Positions 43,631 to 53,390 are shown, counted from the stretch's first letter. The stretch: 64,000 nucleotides of DNA from Anaerolineales bacterium (GCA_019187665.1 JABARH010000013.1:1-64000); one strand, 5' to 3'. The notes: generated by a model not told the origin, from the sequence alone. Translations and numbers: made by a program.

Positions 43631-44892
43631 AACGCATCCGTGTCCTCGTATCGGCGTATGCCTGCGATCCAAACGTCGGGTCGGAGCCGGGCGTGGGATG
43701 GAATTGGGCGCGCCAGATCGCGCGCTTTGCCGAGGCGTGGGTCATCACGCGCGCCAACAACCGCGAGGCCATCGAGACGTTCCTCGCGCAACACCCCATG
43801 CCCAATGTGCATTGGGTCTATTTCGACCTGCCGCGCTGGGCGCGCTGGTGGAAAAAGGGGCGGCGCGGCATTCAACTGTATTATTATCTCTGGCAGGCGG
43901 GCGTCTATTTCATGGCAAAACGCCTGCACCGCGAAGTCCACTTCGATTTGATCCAGCATGTCACCTTCGTTAATTACTGGATGCCGAGTTTTCTCTCCTT
44001 CCTCCCGGTCCCTTTCCTCTGGGGACCGGTCGGCGGCGGCGATACAACCCCCGCCCCGTTTCTTAAAACGTTTTCCCTGCGCGGGCAGATATTCGAACGC
44101 GCGCGCGGCGTCATCCTCTGGCTGGGAGAGCGCGACCCGTTCGTCCGCGCCACCGCGCGGCGGGCGCGCGTGGCGCTGGCGACCACTCCCCAAACCGCCG
44201 CTCGGCTGGAGGCGCTGGGCGTCCGCGAGGTTCGCCTTCTGTCACAGGTGGCGCTACCGCAGGAGGAGATCCAATTTCTAAAAACCACGCCTCTGCCAGC
44301 GGGCGGACCGTTCCGCTTCGTCAGCCTCGGCTCGCTGCTGCACTTGAAGGGATTCCATTTGGGGCTGGCGGCATTCGCTCGGGCCGGGCGGGAATTTCCA
44401 AACGCCGAATACTGGCTGATCGGCGGCGGCCCGGAACGAAAACGACTCGAACGGCTGGCCGAATCTCTCGGCGTTCGCGCGAGGGTGCGTTTCCTTGGCG
44501 CACAGCCGCGCAGGCAGGTGTTCGAGCAACTGGCGAACTGTCACGCGTTGATCCACCCCAGCCTGCACGACTCCGGCGGATGGGCGGTGGCAGAGGCCAT
44601 GGCCGCGGGGCGGCCGGTCATTTGCCTCGACTGGGGCGGGCCGGGATTGCAGGTAACGCAAGAGACCGGCTTCAAAATTTTTCCGCGCACACCGGAGCAG
44701 ACTGTTCGTGAGTTATCCGAGTCGATGCTGGTCTTGTTGGATTCGCCGGGCCTGTGCGCCAAACTGGGACAGGCCGCGCAAACGCGGATCACCGACGAAT
44801 TCACCTGGGATATCCGAGGCAGGCAAATCAGGGAATTCTACGCGAAAGCGCTTGAACCAATCGTGATAAAATTAAGCGATCCCCCCTTCTGA
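43627..44892 (+). CDS. GT4-family glycosyltransferase
   Basis: This 421-residue GT-B-fold enzyme has an N-terminal acceptor domain (VLVSAYACDPNVGSEPGVGW). The C-terminal donor domain carries the GT4 EX7E-type region, ALIHPSLHDSGGWAVAEAMA followed by GRPVICLDWGGPG. It transfers a nucleotide-activated sugar onto a lipid-linked glycan; the sugar cannot be told. It starts on the ATGA overlap with the previous gene. Confidence 0.9.
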   Translation: MKRIRVLVSAYACDPNVGSEPGVGWNWARQIARFAEAWVITRANNREAIETFLAQHPMPNVHWVYFDLPRWARWWKKGRRGIQLYYYLWQAGVYFMAKRLHREVHFDLIQHVTFVNYWMPSFLSFLPVPFLWGPVGGGDTTPAPFLKTFSLRGQIFERARGVILWLGERDPFVRATARRARVALATTPQTAARLEALGVREVRLLSQVALPQEEIQFLKTTPLPAGGPFRFVSLGSLLHLKGFHLGLAAFARAGREFPNAEYWLIGGGPERKRLERLAESLGVRARVRFLGAQPRRQVFEQLANCHALIHPSLHDSGGWAVAEAMAAGRPVICLDWGGPGLQVTQETGFKIFPRTPEQTVRELSESMLVLLDSPGLCAKLGQAAQTRITDEFTWDIRGRQIREFYAKALEPIVIKLSDPPF

Positions 44893-44967
44893 ACCGCCTC
44901 TAAAATCTGCAGGGCATGTTACCTGTGTAACCTTCGTGTGCAACCAATCCATCCACAAGAGAAAATC

Positions 44968-45118
44968 GGCTCTTCCGTAATAAACGGGAAAGAGCCTCAA
45001 CACAAAGTACACAAAGGCTCTCAAAGGGGGAAGAACGTTTAGCCGTAAGGGCTTTTCCTTCGTTGACTTTGTGTTCCTTCGTGTTTCAAAGGTTTTTCCC
45101 GTTAAAAACGGGAGAACC
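44968..45118 (-). repeat. 151-bp dispersed repeat, copy 2 (inverted relative to copy 1)
   Basis: This is nearly identical to 29948-30098 in opposite orientation. The TCTCTACCGTACA terminal repeats that surround copy 1 are not found here, so this copy is not part of an intact element. It fills most of the 264-nt gap (44893-45156) that breaks the polysaccharide operon. Confidence 0.93.
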
Positions 45119-45156
45119 AGAAAATCATTCTGCCCTGCCGTCCCAATGGAGACGCG

Positions 45157-45492
45157 ATGACAGCCCTTCATAAGTTAAGCTTACTGCTCAGCATTGGAAT
45201 TCGAAACCCGGTCGAATTCCTGGACAGGCTGGAAGCCATTCTGACCGTCAACCTGGAAAAACTGGTGGGCAGAAAAAGCGTCCTGCCTTTCACACCATCC
45301 GATGAGGTGGACAAGCGGACGGAAAGCATTCTGGGCCGGCGTTTCAAGAACAGAAAAAAGAACCGGCTCTGGGTGTGGCAATTTTTTTCCGAATACCAGT
45401 CGCATCCACCCCCGATCTCTGGGCCAGACTGACACAATCTCACGAATATAGGCCGCGCTCTCTGGCGCTGCGTCAAACGATTTAACGAAAAG
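45157..45492 (+). pseudogene. Probable remnant of a methyltransferase gene
   Basis: The ATG at 45157 opens a 91-residue frame ending at 45432 (SIGIRNPVEFLDRLEAILTV). Shortly before that stop, another frame takes over with DLWARLTQSHEYRPRSLALR up to about 45490. That pattern recalls the N-terminal helix of some class I methyltransferases, so a frameshift plus truncation is likely. No catalytic motif remains. It could instead be a short unknown gene. Confidence 0.4.
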
Positions 45493-45508
45493 GTGGAGGC
45501 CTGGCGAT

Positions 45509-46288
45509 ATGTCAACACAATGCCCCTATTGTTCAAGCAAGCAGATCCACGCCAAATGGCAGGAGACCCGTTTCTGGAGATGTGATTCCTGCGGCCTGCA
45601 TTTTCGAAACCCGATGCCAACGCCCCAGGAACTGGAAGAATTATATGCGGTTGCCTGGTCAGACGCCGACCGGCATCGTTCAGGAACGGGGGGAACGACC
45701 GAACAACTGGCAAATACCTATGCATACGCCCTGGCAAAGGAAATCGGCCAGCAGGACCTGCGCAACCTGAAGATCATGGATTTTGGCGCGGGGCGCGGCG
45801 ATTTTGCAAAAGCGCTGCAACACGCGGGAGCGGACACAACCTGCGTTGAACCATTTGGTTTCGATTATTTGAAAGAACAGGGATTGAGCGTCCAGCGCGG
45901 CCTCGACGAGCTTCCCGCTCATACACAATTCGACGGAATCGTGATGGTGGACGTTTGGGAACATTTGACAGAACCATGGAAGACCATGGAAACCTTTGCC
46001 GGCCTGCTGCGCAGCGGCGGCTGGTTGTTCATTGCCACTCCCGCCCCGCTGGGCTTGAATGCCAGAGTACGAGGCGACCTCTGGCGGGAGGCGCGTAAAT
46101 CCGTTCACTTGCTGTTTCCAGAACCGCGCACCCTGGAACGCATGCACAAAGAAACCGGCTTTGCCTCGTGGAAGCGGCTGAAATGGAACGTCCGCTACAG
46201 CGACAACCCGGCAGTGGCGGCCTATCAATCCCTGTTGCAGATGACCGGTTTGGACGGCGAACTGCGTTCGCTGGCCTGGAAGGCATGA
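45509..46288 (+). CDS. Zinc-ribbon class I SAM methyltransferase
   Basis: This 259-residue protein has an N-terminal zinc ribbon (C5-x2-C8, C25-x2-C28). A methyltransferase core follows with motif I in LKIMDFGAGRGDFAKALQ and FDGIVMVDVWEHLTEPW. This layout is that of the Methyltransf_23-type proteins common in polysaccharide loci, where they methylate sugars. GGAGG lies 12 nt before the start. It overlaps the next glycosyltransferase by 4 nt. Confidence 0.88.
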   Translation: MSTQCPYCSSKQIHAKWQETRFWRCDSCGLHFRNPMPTPQELEELYAVAWSDADRHRSGTGGTTEQLANTYAYALAKEIGQQDLRNLKIMDFGAGRGDFAKALQHAGADTTCVEPFGFDYLKEQGLSVQRGLDELPAHTQFDGIVMVDVWEHLTEPWKTMETFAGLLRSGGWLFIATPAPLGLNARVRGDLWREARKSVHLLFPEPRTLERMHKETGFASWKRLKWNVRYSDNPAVAAYQSLLQMTGLDGELRSLAWKA

Positions 46289-47463
46289 AGATTCTACTCG
46301 TCCATAATCGCTATCGCCAGGCCGGGGGCGAGGATGCCGTATTCGAGGCCGAGAAGGCCCTGTTGATCGAACACGGGCATGAAGTGCGGGAATTCGTCCG
46401 CGACAACCGCGAGATCGAGAGTCTCGGAAAATTCGCCTCGGCCGGATCGGCGATCTGGTCGCGCCGGTCCCATCGCGCGATTCAACAGTCACTTTCCGAT
46501 TTTCGTCCCGATGTGGCGCACTTTCACAACACGTTCATGCTCGTTTCTCCTGCCGCATATTATGCCTGCCGCGAGGCGCGCGTGCCGGTCGTTCAAACCC
46601 TGCACAATTATCGTTTGCTTTGCCCCGCCGCAACCTTTTTACGCGACGGAAGGGTGTGCGAGGAGTGTCTCGGAAAAATCCCGCCCCTGCCCGGCATATG
46701 GCACGCCTGCTGGCGCGGCTCGCGCACGCAGACCGCCGTCGCGGCCGCCGTCTATTCGATCCATTACTGGCTGGGGACCTGGCAGACACAGGTGGATCGC
46801 TACATCGCGCTGACAGAATTTGCGCGTCAAAAATTCATCGCGGCCGGGTTGGCCGCGCCAAAAATAACGGTAAAGCCAAACTTCGTCGCGCGCCATCCGC
46901 TGGCGGGGCCGGGCGCGAAGCGGCGCGGCGCGCTGTTCGTCGGCAGGCTCGCGCCAGAAAAGGGCATCCGCACATTATTGAACGCGTGGCGGAACGCCGG
47001 GGATATCCCGCTCCAGATTGTCGGCGACGGGCCGCTGCGGGAGGAGGCCGAAGCGTTTGTGAAACAACACAACCTGAAACAGATTGAATTTTCCGGGTGG
47101 CTTGCGCGCGAGGCGGTTTTACAACGGATGCGCGCGGCGCAATTTTTGGTGTTCCCATCCGAGTGGTACGAGGGTTTTCCGCTGACCCTCGCCGAGGCCT
47201 TTGCGTGCGCGACACCGGTACTTGCATCGAAACTCGGCGGAATGGCCGAGATCGTCACGGACGGAAACACCGGGCTGCACGTGGAGAGCGGAAACGCGCA
47301 CGCGTGGACGGAAAAGAGCATATGGGCCTGGACGCACCCGGATGAAATGCAGGCGCTGGGCGCGAACGCCTGGCATGCGTATGAAGAAAAATACACGGCT
47401 GAAAAAAATCACGAACTATTGATGGACATCTACGCGCGCGCCATCGCGGAGCGAGGCCGATAG
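46285..47463 (+). CDS. GT4-family glycosyltransferase
   Basis: This 392-residue GT-B enzyme has MKILLVHNRYRQAGGEDAVF at the N-terminus. The donor domain has LFVGRLAPEKGIRTLL and FPSEWYEGFPLTLAEAFACA, with the two Glu of the GT4 motif. RVCEECLGKIP and a conserved Cys pattern near residue 120 match a common capsule-locus GT4 subfamily. It is co-translated with the methyltransferase before it. Confidence 0.92.
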   Translation: MKILLVHNRYRQAGGEDAVFEAEKALLIEHGHEVREFVRDNREIESLGKFASAGSAIWSRRSHRAIQQSLSDFRPDVAHFHNTFMLVSPAAYYACREARVPVVQTLHNYRLLCPAATFLRDGRVCEECLGKIPPLPGIWHACWRGSRTQTAVAAAVYSIHYWLGTWQTQVDRYIALTEFARQKFIAAGLAAPKITVKPNFVARHPLAGPGAKRRGALFVGRLAPEKGIRTLLNAWRNAGDIPLQIVGDGPLREEAEAFVKQHNLKQIEFSGWLAREAVLQRMRAAQFLVFPSEWYEGFPLTLAEAFACATPVLASKLGGMAEIVTDGNTGLHVESGNAHAWTEKSIWAWTHPDEMQALGANAWHAYEEKYTAEKNHELLMDIYARAIAERGR

Positions 47464-47466
47464 AGC

Positions 47467-48213
47467 ATGCGCTGGATTCTCGGCACGCGTGTGGACGCCA
47501 CTTCGTACGAAGACGCCGCGCAGCAGATCGTGGAGTGGGCCAGGCGCGCCGAAAGCCGCTACGTCTGCGCGGCCAATGTGCATATGCTGATGGAAGCGCA
47601 CGACGACGCGTCCTTTCGCGAGACGGTCAACCGCGCCGCGCTGGTCACACCAGACGGGATGCCGCTGGTCTGGGTTATGCGCTTGCTGGGCGTGAAAAGC
47701 CAGCAACGCGTCTATGGCCCGGAACTGACCCTGCGCGTGGCGCGCGCCGCTTCGGAACAGGGAATCGCCGTTGGCTTGTATGGCGGCGCGCCACATACCC
47801 TGGACCGGCTCGCGCGCAATTTAAAACAGCAATTTCCCCGGCTGAAGATCGCCCATGCCTTCAGTCCACCGTTCCGCTCTCTGACCATCGAAGAGGACGC
47901 GCAGGCCACAGAAGAGATTATCCGTTCGGGGGCGCGCATCCTGTTTGTTGGACTGGGCTGCCCAAAACAGGAACGCTGGATGGCCGCACGCCAGGGGCGA
48001 CTCCCGGCGGTCATGTTGGGGGTCGGCGCGGCCTTCGACATTCACGCCGGTGAAAAACCGCAAGCGCCCACCTGGATGCGATCCGCCGGGTTGGAATGGC
48101 TGTTCCGCCTGGCGAGCGAGCCGCGTCGACTCTGGCGGCGATACGTTTATCACAATCCGCGCTTCGTGATTCTGGTATTATTGCAACTGCTGCGAAAGAA
48201 AAACAGATCGTGA
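47467..48213 (+). CDS. WecG/TagA/CpsF-family glycosyltransferase
   Basis: This 248-residue GT26 enzyme has the family signatures TPDGMPLVWVMRLLG, GLYGGAPHTLDRLARN, FVGLGCPKQERWMA and GVGAAFDIHAGEKPQAPTWM. Such enzymes add the second sugar, often ManNAc or a uronic acid, to undecaprenyl-PP-sugar at the membrane. It lies directly upstream of the initiating phosphoglycosyltransferase, as is common. Confidence 0.94.
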   Translation: MRWILGTRVDATSYEDAAQQIVEWARRAESRYVCAANVHMLMEAHDDASFRETVNRAALVTPDGMPLVWVMRLLGVKSQQRVYGPELTLRVARAASEQGIAVGLYGGAPHTLDRLARNLKQQFPRLKIAHAFSPPFRSLTIEEDAQATEEIIRSGARILFVGLGCPKQERWMAARQGRLPAVMLGVGAAFDIHAGEKPQAPTWMRSAGLEWLFRLASEPRRLWRRYVYHNPRFVILVLLQLLRKKNRS

Positions 48214-48220
48214 GCCTTCC

Positions 48221-49639
48221 ATGATTCGCCGCTTCTCTGTTAATTTTGCCGTCTTCTCCATTCTCGTGGACGCCGCGCTCATCGCCGCCATGCTATGGCT
48301 GATGGCCTACGCTCGTCCCGCACTGAGCCGGCTGGAGGGACTGCCGTTTATACAGGATATTTCTCAGCCGGTGCGTCTGCCGTTCGTTCTCTACCTGCTC
48401 TTTCCTGCTGTCTGGGTGGCGATCATGTTATTTCTTTCGGTCTACGACGGGCGGAGAAACCTGCGCATCGTGGACGAATTTTCCAGCCTGACCCTCAGCG
48501 CGCTGCTCGCGGGCATTTCCCTGGCAGGCTTGCTCTATCTATCCTTCCGCGACATTTCCCGCGTCCTCTTTCTAACCTTTGCCCTTTCCACCTATCTCGC
48601 GCTCCTCGTCTGGCGCGTCCCGGCGCGCGCCCTCTATCGCTGGCGTAACCGCAAACTGGGCCGCCAGCAGCGCGTCCTGATTCTGGGCGCAGGCGTGGTC
48701 GGCAGAAGCGTCAAACAGGAACTTGAAAAATTCAGGGAACAGATCCATGTCATTGGGTTTCTAGACGACGACGCAACCAAACGCGAACAGGCCGCCGATA
48801 TTTTGGGCGCGTTGAGCGCGGCGCGCGTTCTCGTCCAACAGCAGGGCGCGGATGAGATCATCCTCGCCCTGCCCCTGCGCGCCCACGAACAGATGAGCCG
48901 CGTCCTCGAAACCCTGTTCGACCTGCCCGTCCGCATCAAGATCGTCCCGGACTATTTTCAATGGGCGCTGCATCACGCGGACGTGGAGGATTTCAGCGGT
49001 ATCCCCATGCTGGACGTGCGCGCTCCGGCCCTCACCGACAACCAGCGCATGGTCAAGCGTTTCTTCGATATCATCTGTACCTGCCCGATCCTGATTTTCG
49101 CGCTGCCGGTCATGGCCCTGGTGTCCCTGGCAATCTGGCTGGACGATGGCCCGCCGGTCCTGTTCCGCCAGAAACGCATCGGCGAGAACGGGCGAGTCTT
49201 CATATTTTATAAATTCCGCACCATGATTCGCGATGCCGAAACGCTGCGCCACAGCGTGCAAGATGCGGATGAAAACGGCAACCCGATCTACAAACACAAA
49301 GACGACCCGCGCGTCACGCGCGTTGGGGCCTTTCTGCGCCGCTGGAGTCTCGATGAACTCCCGCAATTTTTCAATGTTCTGCGCGGCAGCATGAGCCTGG
49401 TCGGTCCGCGTCCCGAAATGCCCTACCTCGTGGAGCAATACCAGCCCTGGCAGCGCAAACGCTTCGCCGTTCCGCAGGGCCTGACCGGCTGGTGGCAGAT
49501 CCATGGCCGCAGCGACAAGCCCATGCACCTGCATACCGAGGATGACCTGTACTACATCCAGAATTATTCCATCTGGCTCGACATTCAAATCTTGATCCAG
49601 ACCTTTTGGATCGTTCTGCGCGGCAAGGGCGCGTACTGA
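48221..49639 (+). CDS. Polyprenyl glycosylphosphotransferase (WcaJ/WbaP type)
   Basis: This 472-residue initiating enzyme transfers a sugar-1-phosphate to undecaprenyl phosphate. Four N-terminal helices are followed by a Rossmann-like domain ([20 protein letters not shown]). The C-terminal bacterial-transferase domain has [48 protein letters not shown] and [16 protein letters not shown]. All catalytic motifs of the family are present. It should start repeat-unit synthesis for the whole locus. Confidence 0.95.
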   Translation: MIRRFSVNFAVFSILVDAALIAAMLWLMAYARPALSRLEGLPFIQDISQPVRLPFVLYLLFPAVWVAIMLFLSVYDGRRNLRIVDEFSSLTLSALLAGISLAGLLYLSFRDISRVLFLTFALSTYLALLVWRVPARALYRWRNRKLGRQQRVLILGAGVVGRSVKQELEKFREQIHVIGFLDDDATKREQAADILGALSAARVLVQQQGADEIILALPLRAHEQMSRVLETLFDLPVRIKIVPDYFQWALHHADVEDFSGIPMLDVRAPALTDNQRMVKRFFDIICTCPILIFALPVMALVSLAIWLDDGPPVLFRQKRIGENGRVFIFYKFRTMIRDAETLRHSVQDADENGNPIYKHKDDPRVTRVGAFLRRWSLDELPQFFNVLRGSMSLVGPRPEMPYLVEQYQPWQRKRFAVPQGLTGWWQIHGRSDKPMHLHTEDDLYYIQNYSIWLDIQILIQTFWIVLRGKGAY

Positions 49640-49646
49640 TTCCAGC

Positions 49647-50579
49647 ATGCCTCGAAAATTCCTCTGCGTCACCATGGACATCGAAGCCGACTACGCCAAC
49701 GCGCAGGGACGGACGCGCCTCTTCGATGAACCCGCGCTGTTCGAACGCTACGTGGAACTCATCCGCCGCGCGGGCGTCAAGGTGACGGGCTTCCTCGTCA
49801 CCTCATTTTTGGCGCGCTACGGCGAGGGTATCCGCAAACTGGAACGCGAGATCCCCATCGAGTTCGCGTTGCACTCGCACCATCACAACACCGCAACCAG
49901 CGGCGAACGCGGCGAGATCGAACTGGCGCAAAAAACCTTCCGCGATTTTTTTGGCAAAGAGGCCATCGGCTACCGCGCGCCCATCGGCGCCATCTCGCGC
50001 GAGGGCCTCGGCAATTTAATGGACCTCGGCTTCCGCTACGACGCCAGCGTGTTCCCCTCCATCCGACCGGGAAAGAACGGCTACTGGAACACGCACATGC
50101 CCATCGAACCGTTCCGCGTCACGCGCGGCCGCGACTCGATCCTCGAATTTCCCTTCCCCGCGCTGTCCATAATTCGATTAAACTTCGGCCTGCCGTGGAT
50201 CAAACTCTACGGGCCGGGCCTCTCCACCGCGCTGATGCGCATCTTCCCGCCTCCCAGCGTGATCGCCCTCACCACCCATGCCCACGACCTCTACGCCCCG
50301 CACCTCTCCGACGGCGTGACCGCCCTCGAAAAGCGCGCCCTGCTGCGCAACAGCGAGCGCGGCTTCGACATTCTCGAAACGATGATTGGGCGCTTCCGCG
50401 CGGCGGGCTACGAATTTGCATGGATGAGCGATATCTGCGATCACACAGACTCGCTTCCAGACCTGCCATCCATGCCCCTCGATGAATGGCGCTACTTTCT
50501 CTTCAAGGATTTCCCATGGCGACAACCTTCCAACACAGCCTCCAAAAATACGCCGAACTCACCGTCCACGTCGGCCTGA
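49647..50579 (+). CDS. Polysaccharide deacetylase (NodB-like)
   Basis: This 310-residue protein has CE4 motifs: the catalytic Asp region VTMDIEADYAN, the metal-binding FALHSHHHNT and the motif-3 segment GYRAPIGAISREGLG. It deacetylates N-acetyl sugars of glycans. The C-terminal ~20 residues overlap the start of the aminopeptidase gene by 64 nt in another frame, so the original stop was probably earlier. Confidence 0.9.
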   Translation: MPRKFLCVTMDIEADYANAQGRTRLFDEPALFERYVELIRRAGVKVTGFLVTSFLARYGEGIRKLEREIPIEFALHSHHHNTATSGERGEIELAQKTFRDFFGKEAIGYRAPIGAISREGLGNLMDLGFRYDASVFPSIRPGKNGYWNTHMPIEPFRVTRGRDSILEFPFPALSIIRLNFGLPWIKLYGPGLSTALMRIFPPPSVIALTTHAHDLYAPHLSDGVTALEKRALLRNSERGFDILETMIGRFRAAGYEFAWMSDICDHTDSLPDLPSMPLDEWRYFLFKDFPWRQPSNTASKNTPNSPSTSA

Positions 50580-51760
50580 ACCTGCGCGCCGGCCAGCGCC
50601 TGACCGTGCGCGGCGCGTCGTTCGAGAATCAGGCGCTCGTGCATGCCATCGCCGAAGCGGCCTACAAGGCGGGCGCGCGCCTCGTCGAAGTATCCTGGAT
50701 GGACGATCAAATGGAACTGATTCGTTTCGCGCACGCCCCGCGCGACTCGTTCGACGAATTCCCCAAATGGAGATTGGCCGGCGCGCTCGAATATGCCGAA
50801 CGCGGCGACGCCACCCTCTCCATCTCCGGCGCCGACCCCGAATTGCTCGCCAGACAAGACCCCGAACTGGTCGGCGTCTATCACAGCACAATGTGGAAAG
50901 AAATGGCGCCCTACTTGAATCATGTTACAGGCAACAGCATGAACTGGTGCGTGATCGCGGCCGCACGCCAGGCCTGGGCAAAGAAAGTCTTCCCCAACAT
51001 GCAGCCTGAAAAAGCCGCCGCCAAACTCTGGAAGACCATCTTTCAAATGTGCCGCGTGAACACAGAAGACCCCGTGGCCGCATGGCAGGAACACATTCGC
51101 AATTTGCAAGCGCGCGGAAAATACCTGAGCCAAAAACAATATGCCGCGCTGCGCTACACCGCCCCCGGCACAGACCTGACCCTCGGCCTGCCCCCTGGAC
51201 ACTGCTGGGCCAGCGCGCGCGAACTCGCGAAGAACGGCGTCGAATTCACCGCCAACATCCCCACCGAAGAAACCTTCACCATGGGCGACCGCAACCGCGC
51301 CGACGGAATCGTCTCCTCTACCAAGACATTGAATCACGGCGGCGTGTTGATCGAAGGCATCGTCGTCCGCTTTGAAAACGGGCGCGTCGTGGAGGCGCGC
51401 GCCAGCCGCAACGAAGCCGCTCTGCAAAAAATAATCGCCACCGACGATGGCGCAGCGTGCATCGGCGAGATCGCGCTCGTGCCAAATTCATCTCCCATCT
51501 CAAAATCGGGACTCGTGTTTCACAACACCCTCTTCGACGAAAACGCCTCCTGCCACCTCGCGCTCGGCCGCGCTTACAAGTTCAACTACAGCGGCGGACT
51601 CGAACTCAACGACGAGGAATTCGCGGCGGTCGGCGGAAACCAGAGCCTGATCCACGTGGACTTTATGATCGGCTCCGGCGCAATGGATATTGACGGCCTC
51701 ACCCGCGACGGCCGCGCCGAACCTGTCATGCGCCAGGGCGAATGGGCCTTCACAACCTAG
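50516..51760 (+). CDS. M29-family (thermophilic-type) aminopeptidase
   Basis: This 414-residue cytoplasmic metallo-aminopeptidase of the aminopeptidase T family has metal-site segments FTANIPTEETFTMGDRNRAD and a C-terminal SLIHVDFMIGSGAMDIDG. It removes N-terminal residues from peptides. The ATG at 50516 (MATTFQHSLQKYAELTVHVG) fits family starts and lies inside the end of the preceding gene. It has no evident role in polysaccharide synthesis. Confidence 0.93.
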   Translation: MATTFQHSLQKYAELTVHVGLNLRAGQRLTVRGASFENQALVHAIAEAAYKAGARLVEVSWMDDQMELIRFAHAPRDSFDEFPKWRLAGALEYAERGDATLSISGADPELLARQDPELVGVYHSTMWKEMAPYLNHVTGNSMNWCVIAAARQAWAKKVFPNMQPEKAAAKLWKTIFQMCRVNTEDPVAAWQEHIRNLQARGKYLSQKQYAALRYTAPGTDLTLGLPPGHCWASARELAKNGVEFTANIPTEETFTMGDRNRADGIVSSTKTLNHGGVLIEGIVVRFENGRVVEARASRNEAALQKIIATDDGAACIGEIALVPNSSPISKSGLVFHNTLFDENASCHLALGRAYKFNYSGGLELNDEEFAAVGGNQSLIHVDFMIGSGAMDIDGLTRDGRAEPVMRQGEWAFTT

Positions 51761-51784
51761 AAAAAAACTGCCGCATAACCCGCC

Positions 51785-51854
51785 TTACGCAGCCCTGCAG
51801 GATGTATCTTGCGCCCAGCGCGATCACCTGGACGTTGTGGCTGAAACTGCGTAA
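51785..51854. repeat. Short inverted-repeat element, TTACGCAG ends (70 bp)
   Basis: TTACGCAG (51785-51792) and CTGCGTAA (51847-51854) are perfect inverted repeats in a 129-nt gap. No target duplication was found. An element with similar ends is at 60359-60431. Confidence 0.5.
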
Positions 51855-51889
51855 CCTCAACGCATCATTCGAGTAAAGGAGAAGCCATT

Positions 51890-52300
51890 ATGAACATCAC
51901 CCTTTCCATTCAACAGGGACGCGCGCCGGTTACGATCATTCACATTGACGGGAAACTGGATTCCCACAGCTTCCAGCGTTTGATAGACGAGGCCAAACAA
52001 GCCTACGCTGACGGCGTGCGCGAGCTCCTGCTCGACATGACCAAACTCACTTACATCAGCAGCGCGGGCATCGTCTCTCTGCATTCGATTGCAAAATTGT
52101 TTCGCGGCGAGGAAATGCCCGACCCCGAAAAAGGCTGGGGCGCCATCCGCTCGGCAGAAAAAGAACGCGGCAACGGCATTCAACAACACGTCAAACTGCT
52201 CAACGTCCCGCCTGAAGTTCGCAGCGTGCTGGATGTGGTCGGGTTCTCCGCGTTCTTCGAAATGCACACCGACCTCGCGCAGGCCGTCGCGTCGTTTTAG
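51890..52300 (+). CDS. STAS-domain anti-sigma-factor antagonist-like protein
   Basis: This 136-residue STAS protein has the phosphorylatable-serine segment LTYISSAGIVSLHSIAKLF in the SpoIIAA-like position. A Gly/Glu-rich insertion (MPDPEKGWGAIRSAEKERGN) is longer than usual. STAS antagonists bind anti-sigma kinases in partner-switching pathways, but no kinase or phosphatase gene is next to it. GTAAAGGAGAAGCC precedes the start. Confidence 0.9.
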   Translation: MNITLSIQQGRAPVTIIHIDGKLDSHSFQRLIDEAKQAYADGVRELLLDMTKLTYISSAGIVSLHSIAKLFRGEEMPDPEKGWGAIRSAEKERGNGIQQHVKLLNVPPEVRSVLDVVGFSAFFEMHTDLAQAVASF

Positions 52301-52508
52301 CCGGTCACTTCCCTCCACGATGATCCCAATTCGTCTTTTACCCTTAAATCAAGCCGCCATGCCCGCGCCAATTCAAGCCCTCGCCTGCATGCGCGATATG
52401 AAGACTCTCCCCGACCAGATGGAGAACGACGACGGCTGAACGCCTCAACTCGCCGCCGCCGATGCGCTCGTCCGACTCGGAGCCGGACACGCTGTTAACG
52501 CCGAAAAC
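52301..52508. other. Gap with a doubtful 39-codon frame
   Basis: An ATG at 52320 opens a 39-codon frame (MIPIRLLPLNQAAMPAPIQA) ending at 52439, without a ribosome site or recognised family. Nothing else was seen before the metal-binding lipoprotein. Confidence 0.3.
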
Positions 52509-53390
52509 ATGCATCGCAAAATTTTTTGGATCCTGACTCTCGCGGCCCTCGCGGCCTGCTCCGCCCCGGCCGCCTCATCAACCTCAAGCGGATTGCCCGT
52601 AGCAGCCACCACCTCCCTCATTGGCGACGCAGCGCGGCAGGTCGGCGGCGCGCGCGTGGACGTGACGATTCTCCTGCCCATCGGCGCAGACCCGCACGCC
52701 TACGAGCCGCGCCCACAGGACGTGGCCGCCCTCACCGACGCTCGGATCGTCCTCGTCAACGGCTTTGACCTCGAAGCGACTCTCGGACCGCTGCTCCAAA
52801 ACGCGCGGCACATCGTCACCGTCTCAGATGGAATCGTCCCCCTGCCTTTTACCGAAGATGGCGGACTCGACCCGCATGTCTGGCAGGACCCGAACAACCT
52901 TATCGTCTGGGCGCGCAACATCGCCGAGGCCTTCGCTCAGGCGGACCCTGTCCACGCGGATGAATATCGCGTCAACGCGGAAGCATACATCGCGGAACTG
53001 ACCGCGCTCGACGCCTGGATTCAAGCACAGGTCGCGCAGATCCCTGAAACGAATCGCAAACTTGTCACCGATCACAACAACTTCGGCTACTTCGCGGCGC
53101 GCTATGGCTTCGAACAGATCGGCGCGCTGATTCCATCCGTCAGCGCGGGCGCCTCGCCCTCTGCCCGCGAACTGGCCGCGCTGGAAGACGCCATCCGCGC
53201 CAGCGGAGTCACAGCCGTGTTCGTGGGTTCCACTGTCAATCCAGCCCTGAGCCGCCGCCTCGCGGAAGACACAGGCATCCAACTCGTCTTCCTGTTCACC
53301 GATTCGCTGAGTCTGCCGGGCCAGGGCGCGGAGACGTATCTCGAATTGATGCGCTATAACGTCAACGCGATCGTCGCGGCGTTGCGTTAA
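52509..53390 (+). CDS. Zn/Mn-type ABC transporter substrate-binding lipoprotein
   Basis: This 293-residue cluster A-I metal-binding protein has a lipoprotein signal, MHRKIFWILTLAALAACS. Metal ligands are suggested by DPHAYEPRPQD, GLDPHVWQDP and the KLVTDHNNFGYFAARYGF segment, with a late acidic residue in FTDSLSLPGQGAETYLE. The pattern fits ZnuA/MntC/PsaA-type receptors; no long His-rich loop is present, so Mn or Zn cannot be decided. It begins an operon with an ATPase and a permease. Confidence 0.92.
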   Translation: MHRKIFWILTLAALAACSAPAASSTSSGLPVAATTSLIGDAARQVGGARVDVTILLPIGADPHAYEPRPQDVAALTDARIVLVNGFDLEATLGPLLQNARHIVTVSDGIVPLPFTEDGGLDPHVWQDPNNLIVWARNIAEAFAQADPVHADEYRVNAEAYIAELTALDAWIQAQVAQIPETNRKLVTDHNNFGYFAARYGFEQIGALIPSVSAGASPSARELAALEDAIRASGVTAVFVGSTVNPALSRRLAEDTGIQLVFLFTDSLSLPGQGAETYLELMRYNVNAIVAALR

